30,320 nucleotides of DNA from Silene noctiflora (Eukaryota; Streptophyta; Magnoliopsida; Caryophyllales; Caryophyllaceae), in contig VHZZ01000229.1 in assembly GCA_009801015.1 (NCBI GenBank), positions 165,141-195,460 on the forward strand, in the 5' to 3' direction. The translations under genes and the position numbers were made by a program. The notes beneath the pieces were generated by a model. That model was not told the DNA's origin. It saw only the letters and a list, made by a program, of their open reading frames with translations, and did not search any database. Shown here one piece after another: positions 11,565 through 25,435 of this stretch (position 1 is its first letter; each line of letters starts with the position of its first letter).

Positions 11565-12246
11565 GCTAATTGAGTGTCTATTCTAGGAGAGACTGATTTA
11601 GCAATTTTTTTTATGATTGACTGTTTTAGGAGCTTTTTTAGAAGCAGTTTGAGGGGCTTTAGAAGCTGCTTGAGGGGCTGTTTTAGGAGCTGTTTTAGGA
11701 GCTATTGTTTTAGGGGTAGTTTTAGGGTTTTTTCTGGAGTTGTGTGGGGTTGTGAGAACTGGGGAGGAAGAGTGTTATGTTGTTTAGGGAGATTGTGAGG
11801 GAGAATAACTTGCAAAGGCTTTGGCTCAGCCTTTTTGCAATGCTTTTCACAACCAACTTTGTTCTCTTAGGGGTAGTTGACTTTGTACTTTTGATCAAAT
11901 TGTCATAAAACTCTCTTCTCTCTTCTGGTGTCATCTCTTTGACCACATAGAAAGTAACCATGGCTTGACTATCTTTTGTTCTCAACAAATCCACCACATA
12001 TTTATCATATTTAATTCTCTACCTCTCAGCAAACACACTCAATCCCTCTCTTATATACCAAAAAAAGTGTCTATCATCAGAGTTCAATTTCTTGCTTAAT
12101 ACATCTTTGAAATAACCTAAGCTTAACTTTTGAAAAGTCGTCTCCATCCAAACACGTCCACCAACATAATTAGTCTTACATTATTGGTCTGTCAAAAATA
12201 AACCATGCAACCATACCCTAAGTCTAGCCTTAGTGTTGCCATTCAT

Positions 12247-13002
12247 TTTTCAAAGATTCTGCAATTAAGCACATTAAACAATGGGTTCAGATTATTATAT
12301 GCAGTTAACAGGTTGTCAAATTTTACAATAAAGTAATAAGAAGCCTAATTAAACAACAATATAGTAGTCAATAGAATTAAGATTAAACAATTCATACCCA
12401 TCACAAAACCCATCACAGTTAAGATTAAACAATTCAAAAAACAAAGAGCAACTACTTGAAGTATAATTAACTAATCAATTAAGAATTGAACAAAAATCGC
12501 CATTCCAATTGATTGCATGTGAGTTCAAGAAATCTGGATAATCGCAAGGAAACTAGGTGAATTTGGTTTATGCTTATTGATTTGAATTAAGAGAATTTTT
12601 CTCGAAAACTAAACGAGATCAAAATGGTAGTTTGGGTAAATTGTAAGGGAGATGAAAAGGTAAAGTTATGGTGCAAAATGAAATGATAGGGTAAATAGAG
12701 GGCAATGTGTTACTTCACACGTGCGAACACATATACTGATGAGTTGTCACCGTATTATTTTAATTTTGGTCAAATTTAGGCAAGAGTGTCGTGTTTTACA
12801 AAAAAAAAAAATATTAAAAGTTGTGTTTCACGAGCTTTTTTTTTACAGGTTGTGCTCGGAATTTGATTTTTTTTAAAGATTGTGTTTGTCAAAAAAACCG
12901 TTCAAGAAAAACACTTTTTTTTATAAAAAATGATAATTTGACAACCTTTTGCATCATTTTAAAAACATTTCGTTTTCTTTTTTTTCTTTTTCTTTTTGGG
13001 AC
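12247..13002. other. AT-rich region without a recognised gene
   Basis: This is the upstream side of the decayed MULE gene. It holds A/T homopolymer runs and three loose repeats of a GTTGTGTTTCACGAGC-like unit around 12820-12890. It may contain the outer end of the MULE, but I could not locate a terminal inverted repeat. An acceptor-like TTAATTGCAG at about 12266-12257 on the minus strand precedes the MULE ATG. Confidence 0.4.
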
Positions 13003-13905
13003 TTGCTAAATCCCGCGCATCAATTTACTCAAATTCCGCGCATTTTTTCCTTTATTCCGATTATAACCCTCACATATCTCCCCCAATGAGAGAAACAAGA
13101 AAGAGAAACATGAGAAAATTAAGAACCCAATGTGAGAAATCTCAATTTGCGAAATCCCTTCTTGCCTCCAAATCACCAACCCCTCCTTCCGTTCACCGGC
13201 ACCCTCCACAACCACCCTCGCAGCACCGCCGTCACCCTTCCACACCCTCATCCCCGCGCCGACCGCCCATCCTTGCACGCGTAACCCTTCAATTTTTCGC
13301 CAATTTTATTCTTTAATTCTGTCTCCTAGGGTTCTTAATTATTCAATTATGCATTCATTTGCCCGATCTATAATTTTCAATGATTTTCTAGGGTTTTTCG
13401 TGGTGTTTTTTTGGATAATTTCTTGATGGGGTCTCAAGTGGTGGTTGTTGGTTGCACAACGTCAGGGACGAAGAAACAAGATGCATCATAGATTTTGGAT
13501 CATGGTTTTGTTGCATTGATTAATGAGTCTCTCCGACCACTCATAATGAGTCTTCCAACCACCCTACTCCGGCTAGTACGACGACCTACAACCACTCCTT
13601 CAACAACCCGAATTCAATTGTAATCAACATCATTCCAAACCTTAATTTTGAAGATAAACTTTTTTAATTGAAAAAATATTAGTTAAATCGATTAAAAGAC
13701 GGTCTTAAAAAAGTTGTTGCTAGAACGGAAAAATGACTGAGATATGCGCAGATTACGATTCATTATTGTCAAATTATTAACGAATTGATTAGGTTTTGAG
13801 AGAAGAGAAAACTCTTTTTAATTATCTTTTAAGGCGAAGGGTAATTTTGGAATATCAAGGGCGAAATGCGCGGGATTTAGTAAACGAGTGCGCGGGATTT
13901 AGCAA
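13003..13905. mobile_element. TIR element (MULE-like, non-autonomous) in the GapC upstream region
   Basis: It begins TTGCTAAATCCCGCGCA (13003-13019) and ends with the perfect reverse complement at 13889-13905. A second, slightly diverged AAATCCCGCGCAT copy lies about 10 bp inside each terminus. The element is 903 bp long. Part of the inside (13160-13290) is C-rich and could encode a short Pro/His/Arg-rich peptide; I see no known domain, and it may be captured host sequence. No clean target duplication was found next to the 17-bp arms. The superfamily is an inference from the doubled terminal motif. Confidence 0.7.
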
Positions 13906-14033
13906 TTACGTTTTTTTTTTTGAGTTTTGACGACCTCAATTTCAAACCTTCGAGAAGTCCGTCGAACCTCTAACATCACAAACCACATACCGGTTTCCTC
14001 GGCCACAAGTCACAATTCCCCTCTCTCCCTCCC

Positions 14034-14050
14034 TTTAAATAAAACCCTAA
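14034..14050 (+). promoter_or_regulatory. GapC core promoter: TATA-like box plus telo-box
   Basis: TTTAAATAAAA is followed directly by AAACCCTAA (14042-14050). They lie about 90-105 bp upstream of the GapC ATG and are followed by a pyrimidine-rich leader. AAACCCTAA is the plant telo-box, often found in promoters of highly expressed housekeeping genes. The role is inferred from position only. Confidence 0.5.
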
Positions 14051-14138
14051 CTGCCCAACTCCTTTCCTTCCACTCTCTTTTCATTTCTCACATCACTCAC
14101 CTCTCATTCTCCTTTATTTTCTCTCTTATCACATTACC

Positions 14139-17512
<3,374 letters not shown>

Positions 17513-18044
17513 GCAAATTGTCCTCATTTAATGAGGCATGCGTTAGAACATCGTTTATCCTTGATGTTGATGGGTGGTTTTAGATTTTAGAATAAATGAG
17601 AGATTTTCAGAAAGATGTATGTTTCCGATCTTTCTGTTTAGTGTTTTTAGTAGTAGCAAGTTTGGTTGGTAGTCTTTGTTTCCATGTATTCTCTGTTGGA
17701 ACAGAGGTTGAGTTGCTGTCTACAGCGGAGTTAATTTGACCTTTTGATGCTCATCAGTCTTCACTGTTGATTGTGTGATTTTGGAGGGTGTGTTCTTCTC
17801 ATCTGTTTTGTCAAACGTTTCTTGCTTATTTGTCTGTTGGTGTGAATCATACAGTTCTTACTTGACTCGTTTTGTTTAAATTTTATACATCTCATTTATT
17901 GTTCCTTGAAATATTCATTTAAAATGCGGTACTGAAAACAATGAGCGGCAATGATAGCCAGCTAATTGTTGTGTTTTTTAAGAGAAGCTGGAAGTACGGG
18001 GTAGATCATTGTTATTGTTTAAATATTGCAGTCGTGTGATAAGT

Positions 18045-18255
18045 ATTTTGTTGTGAAACCCTGAAATGTTTGCATTTTGTCAAAGATTTCAATATCTTGA
18101 ATAGATGAATGAATGGATAGAAACTAGCGCTTTGAAGTAGGATGCTATCTAGTGTCGTTCCTGACAACAATTTGACATTGAAGGAATGGAGAATGATATC
18201 TGGGTTACTGTGTTTAAAATGCTATTTTGTTGTGAAGCCCTGAAATGTTTGCATT
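18045..18255. repeat. Pair of 32-bp direct repeats
   Basis: ATTTTGTTGTGAARCCCTGA and the 12 bases after it occur at 18045-18076 and again at 18224-18255, with one difference. The spacing is 179 bp. The sequence between is only partly similar, so this is a local duplication remnant or two pieces of a dispersed repeat. Confidence 0.75.
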
Positions 18256-19532
18256 ATGATGAAGGAATGTAAAAGATACTCCTCAAAACCTCGTGCTTTG
18301 TGAGTTTGTATAACTTGGCAAGCTCTTGTAACAATTCAAACTATATTCACCCTCATATAGGCGCGGTTAAATGTAATGTATACTAATTTTGTAGCAATTT
18401 GTGCGATGTTTGTTGTCTACAGTGGCGGGTTTGAGTTGTACAGTTCTACCCCTTGCAATCCTGTATTGTACAACTCTTTTGTACTACAAGGGAAAAGGAA
18501 AGAAATACTGTCCATCAGGAATAGAAAGCAATATGAAAATAACGTCTAAATCAAGGTAAATTAGGAAAGATGAGGCGAGACAAATCTCTTAAGACACATT
18601 TGCCACCAAATCATCATCAACCTCGACCTAACACCAATACCCAGCGAATTTTTGAAAGATAGCAACATTTAATGAGGAATAAAATACGTTTTATGTCTTT
18701 TAATTCATGTTATATCAATTAATTAAAGAGTGAGAATTACACACATAATTGCCAGAACGAAACTGTTGTTTGCATTATCAATTGAGTTTTTTGAGTTATA
18801 AATCGGTCAACCACTCATAGTATAACACAAGTCATTGTACCTAAATACTACATTAATATAGTTTTGTATTAGAGTAGTTAATATTTATACCTCCAGTTTT
18901 ATATTACACCATATGATTTTTTTTTGAAACTCATTTGTGAATTTGTCGGCACATAAATTAACTTAAAATAGGTTGACTAACTTAACAGTATAAAGAAGAG
19001 TTTTACCATCCTAATTCCTATTGGTCTTACACTCCTACTCGACTCTAATTCAGATCATTGGTGTACATGCAAAAAAACCTCAATTGTGAAAATATTTTTA
19101 TGATTACTAAATTAAAATAGTGAATGATTTCATTTTCAAAATCCCACGAACTATATTTCCACATTTGGACTCTAAAGTCTAAACATAAGGCACATGTGAG
19201 ATTCAGCCAAAAGTTTAAACCAATGAATGCCTAATTAATATTTTTATAGAATTCTAATTATCTCAAACTCTATATACGACTTTTTAAATCTATCAAAATT
19301 CGCATACAAATCCTAATTTGAATAAAACACACAGCAATAAATGTAGAATAATATTATATTTCATAATTAAAATACTGTCCGTATTCCACTGAGTATTCAA
19401 AATCCCAGTATTTACTCATATATCTCCGCCATTTTCTTCCGTTTCAATTCATTTTCAATTTTCAGCATCCCATTCTCTCTCTTTCTCATCACTTCTCTCC
19501 CGTGAACTCACAATCCACACGCTCCTTCATCA

Positions 19533-19553
19533 ATGTCACTCACCCACCATTAA
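19533..19553 (+). promoter_or_regulatory. Short upstream ORF (6 codons) in the leader of the Arg/Ser-rich gene
   Basis: ATG TCA CTC ACC CAC CAT TAA lies 62 bases before the main ATG at 19616, in a different frame. It would affect translation only if the transcript starts upstream of 19533, for example from the TATA-like site near 19420. It is too short to be a product in its own right. Confidence 0.35.
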
Positions 19554-19615
19554 CACCACCGCCGCCACCACTGCACCTGTTACGACTTCCGAAAGCGGTC
19601 ATTTTCTTATCTCCT

Positions 19616-19773
19616 ATGGCCACAGCGGCATTCCGATCAACCTCCCGCCGAACCTCCCTCGCCGGTGACTCAACCCCCGGTTCTACCTCCATTTCCAATC
19701 CCCGTCGCCGGTCTAGGTCCGTCAGCCGTTTCTCTCACCGTCTTCCGTCGGAAGACGCGGCAGTGGCGGAAGA

Positions 19774-19816
<43 letters not shown>

Positions 19817-22800
19817 TGGCCGGAGTCGGCGAATCGGAAGGGTAAATTCGTAAATACGGTACGAGGTTCGGGGTTTCCGGAGATTAGTCTTGATGATCTC
19901 GCAATTGAGTTGTTTTCCTTGTCGGATGTGTCTTCGTCGGCTAATAATGATTCCGATGGACGGAGAGGGAGGTCGTTGGTGAGTGATACGGCGTCGTTTC
20001 GGAGAGGACGGTCGGTTTCGAGGCTTGGTTCCCGCGTCAGCGATTTACGGAATAACAATAACAATAATATTAGTAATACTAAAAATGGGGATGGTGAAAA
20101 TGGAGGTGTGAGAAGGAGGAGGTCGCTTTCAGTGGCGCCTAAGAGTAAATCATTTGTTTCTGATTCCGAGGTAATTTTAAATTTTGGTTTTGATTTTGAA
20201 CTTTATAATTTTTTGAAATGATTGTGAAAAAGTCGAACCTTTTGAACTAATGATTAATGTTTGATTGATTGAAGGTTAGTCTAGTGACATAATCATTTAA
20301 AACCGTAATATAGTTGTGAAAGATAGCGGTTTAGCGGAGAAAGGTCATCTTAAGTTAAGACGGTCTCAGATGAGATTTTGTGTTTGAGAGCGTAATGTAC
20401 TAATGTTGGTGTGACTGTGTTAGTGAGTTTGCTAGGATGTTACTTTTGTTTTAGCTGTAATTATAAACTATTGTAATGCTTCCTCCGTCTTAGAAATACC
20501 TGTAAAATACGAAAGTTGGATGATTTACAACATAGGATAGTATTGAAAAGCGGGAGTAATACGAAAATTTGGAAGGTATGTAAAATGGGTTTTGGTACAG
20601 TAATGTTTGTCCTACCTGTGTTAATGATTGTTGGGTTGTATTTAATAGCATCATCTGCTGTTGTCTGATTGTTTTTGAAATTTAAGATTGTAATTTAGTC
20701 CTGCGGGAACATGAGTGAATAGCAATGGATGCAAAATTACAAATCGGAGTGGAAGCTGGTCAGAAATTGCAAGGAAAGAGGGTCTGTCTCAGGAGTGAAA
20801 AATACGAATTCTGTTGTTGAAATTTTAAATTTTTTGCCTTTTTTCTAAGTGGCTGCTCATCATTAAGAATACCTTCCTAGGCTTTTCACTGTATCATTTA
20901 GCAGTTTTATTCCCCCTAACCTTGATACCTTGTATGGCTACTGAGAAAAAGGAAATGAAGTAGCGGATGCTGTTATTATCTCCTGTGTCAAGTACTGTTG
21001 TCTCACAATTTGTTTGTTTGTAGTGTTTTAAATGATGTACGCTTCATATATCACTGTATAAATTTAATAATGTAGAATCGGTGGAGGACGAGAAAGCTGT
21101 TACTTCAACGTAAGGTTGCACAAATTCAGCTATATAGATTAGGGTTCTAATTGATGAATAATCATCCGAGATACCGATTAGCTTTGTTCTGACCGTTATA
21201 AGAAAAGAGTTATGCTTTGTTGGCTTTTTAAGCGAAATTAAATGTGCTAACTACATAATAATGAAGTATTATGATCTCTTCTGATGAAAATAACAAATCT
21301 TAGCCTTTCAAGGTATTGTGGTTATTAAGCCTGATTCATGTAGCCGTCATTTTGTACTGCGTGTCTTCCATTCTTCCTGAACTGATGTCCCTAAAAGTGA
21401 AGCCTATGTCTACATTGTATAGCGCTTCTTTGTCAATGTGCTTTTAATTGGTTAGTAAACTATATGCAAGCTTAAAAAAATGTTTTTTCTTTTCTACTTT
21501 ATGAACTAATAATGTCCATGTAAAGTTGTAAATAAGTCTTGCTAATTGTTGTTGATGCTTCACCCTTCTGTGTGTCACACTCTCCTTTCAACAGAATGAA
21601 CACTTTCAGAAGACCACAAGCCGTGCTGACTCTTTACATCAGAATTCGCTGCAAAAACCTACATTTTCATCTCAGCAGAGAGGTTTTAGGAGGTGCAGTA
21701 GCCAGAAAGATTTATTGAGGTCACATGATGGTTACACTGTATGTACTGCGATCTCTTTTCTTCTCCCTCCCTTTCTGACTTATAAATGCTTGTTACTATT
21801 GTTTGTTTTAAAAACCCATTTAGGTACACTTTGCTCAAATAGTGTAAGACATTTTGTTTTCGATTTTGTCAACGGTCTTTTAATGGTTCCTTTGTGCAAT
21901 TATAAAATCACTGTTTGAATTGTCAGAGCTATTCGTCGACATTTACTGATGACGAAGGCAATGGTGCGCATCACCTTGGCCATGAGATTGAGAGTAGAAG
22001 ACGAGTGTCCTCTGCATTTGACAAGGTTATATAATGGCAATTCTTGATTTTAGTCTACCGTTTGGGTTGGGAAAGAAAGAGTGTGAAATGAGAATGCGGT
22101 TGAATAGTTTTTTAAGCTGCATGTGAGCCAAATCTTGAGTAACAACCTTTTTCTATGACTACAGGTACCATGTTTAAGTAGCTGTGAGCAGAATAGCATG
22201 TTGTACAAAGAAGTGCAAAAGGAGTATACACATCCTGGCAGAGATAAAAGTGTAGATGTGGTACAGTATGAACTAAAAATTTACTAGGAGTTGCCAAATA
22301 CTTACTCTTTTGGTGCTGTTGAATAGTTTTGATAACTAAGAGTTTGTATTTACAGCTTAAGGATGATAATAAGCTGCCAGGTATGGCTATTAATGGTGGC
22401 CGACGATCGGCAGACCCTGATGCTCTTAAGGTTGTTTCTACAATCAGAAGAAATTACAAGACGAAACTGGAAGAGGTAGTTCTACATAAATTGGTTCCTT
22501 TCGTAATAGTTGGCAAGTGTCAGCAAATCACCCCAAATGATGATTGTCATGTAACTTTTTGCTTTATTCTACTGATTTATTAGTCTGAAGAGCGAAAAGA
22601 CGTGCGTCCTAATGCAAAAAAGACATCTCCTGTTAAAAGAATTGTGCGAGGGAGAAAGGTACATGATTTATTTTTAACCATGACCCCAAGGGAATTCTCA
22701 AGTATTTGATTATCTGCATTGTAGCCCAATTTATAACAGGTAGTTTCAAATACAATTGATTTCTTTGTTATACATATATGTTGAATTGGATTCATTTGTT

Positions 22801-24391
22801 CTTTTCCAGAGAAGTTCAGACAGAATCAAGGCATCGAAGCAATTGGCGGAAGAAGATGCTAACAAAATTATGGAGGATTTTATATCTAGTGTTGAAGAGA
22901 CAGACTTCTCATCATTTGATGGTGAAAGGAGCGACACAAGCTCCATTATTGGTGGGGCTGTAAATCCAATGATGCATTATGGACATATAGAATCATTTAA
23001 AAGCCCTCTAAGGTCTGATTTGTATGCGGGCAATATGGATGATGTAAAACTTCCTTGGTTGGAGTGGGAGACGGGTGATGATGGCACTCCTCTTCCAAGA
23101 AATGAGATTAAGCAGCATCCTGCTACTCCAAAAACTGTTCTACAAGATGCGTTGGAGGTAATTTTTTGTTACTGTTCATTATTAGCTAATACTCTGCTAC
23201 CAAACCTATAGCGCAGACCTGGCTTTTTGGGGCTTAGTGGACCGCATCAGGCCTGTTCTTAAATTTTGATTGTGTTGTCGATGGTTATCAATGCATTTTT
23301 GATTAAGATTTTACGAGTCATCTGAAAACAGTCTATCAATGTTGTCAAGGCAGGAAGGAGGCTGCTACATCGGACCCCCTTACCCTGCGTTTCTGTAGGA
23401 GCCCTCAAAGCTAGTTATTTGGGTAAATGTTTGGGAGGAAATTGTAAAGCAAAGCTAAAGATTTAAGAGAGAGATGGGGTGGGGTTAAGGTACCACCCTG
23501 CATATGGTTTTTCTTAACTAGTTTATATTTCCTGGGTTTTGTGGAATGCATTTTGGTTTAATAATTTCGCCATCTTTTCCATATTTTAGGGCATATAAAA
23601 TTCTAGGCCATTGAGTCTGCAATTTCTTTAAGTTGTTCCAATGGAGCCATATACTCATTATCCTTTGGTTTTGGTTTATATTAGAATTGAGTAATTGTGT
23701 TTCTTTCTCTATACAAATTTTCATTATTGACCATGCAGGGGTAAGGTTGCATGCATTCGCTTCCCTGGGCATGGGACAATGTTGTTGTTATATTGATTTC
23801 TATCTATTTAAGTATGTGGGAATTGCTTGTTAGTCTCTAATACTTCTATATGAGACTTTCGTTGTCGGTCTCTGATACTCCTATTTGAAACTCTTGTTGG
23901 ATTAGTTTCTCTCTCTCAATTTAAGTATGTCGGAGTTGCTTATTAGTCTATAGTACCCCTAAATAAGACAAACAGTATGTTGGAATTGCTTGTTCGTCTA
24001 TAACTCTCGTATATGAGACTTTATGTTGTTATCTTAGTGCCAACTATTGCAGTGACAGTCTTGTATCCCTTTCTTTGTATAGGAAAGAGCTGGTCAAACA
24101 GAGCCAGAACGAAGTGTTGATTCCAAGAGTAGTCATGGGAGTTGGAGCCCAGGAGTCGCGAACAGCTTCTGCATAGACACAGGAGAAACTAGGCAAACCG
24201 AGGAGGTTGAGAGCTGCAAAAATCAACTTCTAGCACGAGTTCCAAGAAAACCTCGTGTCGATATAGATGATTATCTAAAGCCTCCAAGCAATGACAATAT
24301 CCTCTCAGAAATATGGAAACAACGGGAAAGAATTCACTCAGGTGGACTCTTAATTTGTAATGGTGGATCTTTTGGCAAGTTTATTTTGTGA
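19616..24391 (+). CDS. Uncharacterised plant Arg/Ser-rich protein (581 aa)
   Basis: There are eight exons: 19616-20170, 21595-21738, 21927-22025, 22165-22260, 22356-22475, 22584-22658, 22810-23157 and 24083-24391. All junctions are GT-AG and every intron is phase 0. The start is the first ATG in frame (M-A-T-A-A-F-R-S-T-S-R-R-T). The N-terminal third has R-S-R-S-V-S-R-type blocks, a 14-Asn run (19775-19816), and a motif K-F-V-N-T-V-R-G-S-G-F-P-E-I-S-L-D-D-L-A that I recall from uncharacterised proteins in other plants. The middle is acidic and basic by turns, and charged helices such as L-A-E-E-D-A-N-K-I-M-E-D-F are likely. The C-terminus has I-L-S-E-I-W-K-Q-R-E-R-I-H and a Gly/Ser-rich end. 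I see no signal peptide, membrane segment or enzyme motif. RS-like blocks could suggest phosphorylation or RNA/microtubule binding, but that is speculation. No function is assigned. Confidence 0.85.
19775..19816 (+). repeat. Coding (AAT)n microsatellite, 14 Asn codons
   Basis: Thirteen AAT codons and one AAC lie in frame in exon 1 of the Arg/Ser-rich gene. Their number likely varies between alleles. Confidence 0.95.
20479..20572. mobile_element. Possible degraded Stowaway-like MITE in intron 1
   Basis: CTTCCTCCGTCTTAGAAATA near 20479 resembles the CTCCCTCCGTCCC start common to plant Stowaway elements. A GCGGGAGTA block near 20560 could be the opposite end. The arms match only weakly. It lies inside the 1.4-kb first intron of the Arg/Ser-rich gene. 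Confidence 0.35.
23811..24023. repeat. Three imperfect ~50-bp repeats in the last intron of the Arg/Ser-rich gene
   Basis: Copies start at 23811, 23924 and 23974. Each has AGTATGTNGGARTTGCTTRTT followed by GTCT, then TA-rich sequence and ATGAGAC or a variant. The first and second are 113 bp apart, the second and third adjacent. They are non-coding. Confidence 0.75.
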
Positions 24392-25393
24392 ACGAACTTT
24401 AGCTGTCCGCCCAGTTACGAGTGACAATCACCATTGAACTCCCACCCTTGTTACTTGCCAACTGTAAGTGTCCGATGCTGGTTTTGGCGTGAAGCGTCAT
24501 GTCAGAAGGAATTTTCGGGTGGATCAAACATTCAAAGTGAAGCGTTGAAGTAACATAACCCTCAGCTCTCATAGTATAAATCATCAAGACTAGTTAAAGA
24601 TTGTATTGCACAGCTCTCTTTTCTTGTACTCCGTAGTCCGTACTTCACATAATTCTCCACTTGACAGTATGATTGATTTAATGAAAGTTTAGTCTTTGCA
24701 CAAAATAGATTCTGGAATGTGTTGTTTTTACTCTTAAATCATCCCAATTTGTCATACATATTCGATATTTTGATTTTAATTATACAGGTAATTGGGTTGG
24801 TCGGACAATACGACTATAGCAAACAAGAACCTGGATTTCTATTCTACTTGTAATTTTCGTCTGTCGTTGGTCAGTAAACAAGAGTGATTGCTGGCATTCG
24901 ATCTGAACAATTATCAATAAATTAGTTTACGTCTAAATTCGTATCCTCTGGACGTTCTTTCCCTTCCTGGGTACTGGGTAGGAATCATTCATGAATTCGA
25001 GTCAGATAGCATCACAACAAAAAGATGGTCGATTTTAGCTGGCATGCCCGTTTTATCTATGGCTATTGACTACTACTAGGATTTAGCACATAAAAGGTTA
25101 AACATGGCATATTATTATTTCTATTATAATATAATTATTATACTAATTATATTATACTAGTAAATGAATAAATAAAAGTAATAATTAAGATAATTATTAT
25201 CAGAAATATAATCTAAATAGGAGTAACAGATAGAGTTATAATAGGAAAGGAACACTTACGGTAGTTGGGGTTCACACGGTTTATGCAACCTTATATATCT
25301 CCATAAATCATGTGTCATTGGATAACAATTTTATTTACTTTCATTGTTGTATTTGTATTTGCTGAGAGAAAGTAAAAAAATTCCGAAAGCATA
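24392..25393. other. Intergenic region before the LHT gene
   Basis: It contains the 3' UTR of the Arg/Ser-rich gene, with a possible AATAAA at 24916-24921, then a very AT-rich tract (25105-25205). A TATA-like TTATATAT at 25291-25298 lies about 100 bp before the LHT start codon. I see no gene here. Confidence 0.5.
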
Positions 25394-25397
25394 ATGG

Positions 25398-25435
<38 letters not shown>

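Larger units (their letters stand above)
8515..12246 (-). pseudogene. Decayed MULE (Mutator-like) transposase gene, N-terminal half, split by insertions
   Basis: Reading on the minus strand from an ATG at 12246, the first part resembles the PB1-like N-terminal domain of plant MULE transposases. It has Y-V-G-G-R-V-W, then H-F-F-W-Y-I, then V-V-D-L-L-R-T and P-E-E-R-R-E-F-Y (about 12246-11880). A Pro/Lys/Thr/Ala-rich linker (about 11860-10985) with repeated A-P-K-T units follows, then an acidic Glu/Asp/Ser-rich linker (about 10980-10703). The frame resumes at 8666-8515 with Y-P-S-F-N and F-Q-N-Y-K-V-F-K-K-A-L, like the MuDR-type domain that precedes the catalytic core. The gene has in-frame stops, for example after L-F-L-T-D-Q and after V-F-A-E-R, and frame changes in the Pro/Lys linker. 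It is interrupted by the elements at 8667-10697 and 11121-11564. The DDE catalytic part is not in the window. The MULE assignment is from memory of the family. Confidence 0.65.
17513..19615. other. Intergenic region between GapC and the Arg/Ser-rich gene
   Basis: It holds the GapC 3' UTR (a candidate AATAAA at 17591-17596), a 32-bp direct repeat with one mismatch (18045-18076 and 18224-18255), and a 10-bp inverted repeat GAGTTGTACA/TGTACAACTC (18433-18442 and 18467-18476). From about 18560 on it is AT-rich. A TATA-like CATATATC near 19418-19425 precedes the next gene. I see no other gene. Confidence 0.5.

Noticed and set aside
11574-11798. Plus-strand frame with repeated Phe-Arg-Ser units
   Set aside because: It is the antisense of the Pro/Lys/Thr/Ala-rich linker of the minus-strand MULE gene.
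12996-13316. Pro/His-rich frame as a stand-alone gene
   Set aside because: It starts outside and runs into the TIR element and has no recognisable domain or splice support.
19502-19615. N-terminal extension of the Arg/Ser-rich protein upstream of 19616
   Set aside because: The frame opens at GTG, not ATG; the first in-frame ATG is 19616 and gives the family-like start M-A-T-A-A-F.
25100-25205. AT-rich palindromic tract as a MITE upstream of the LHT gene
   Set aside because: It is low-complexity TA/AAT sequence with no defined ends or target duplication.
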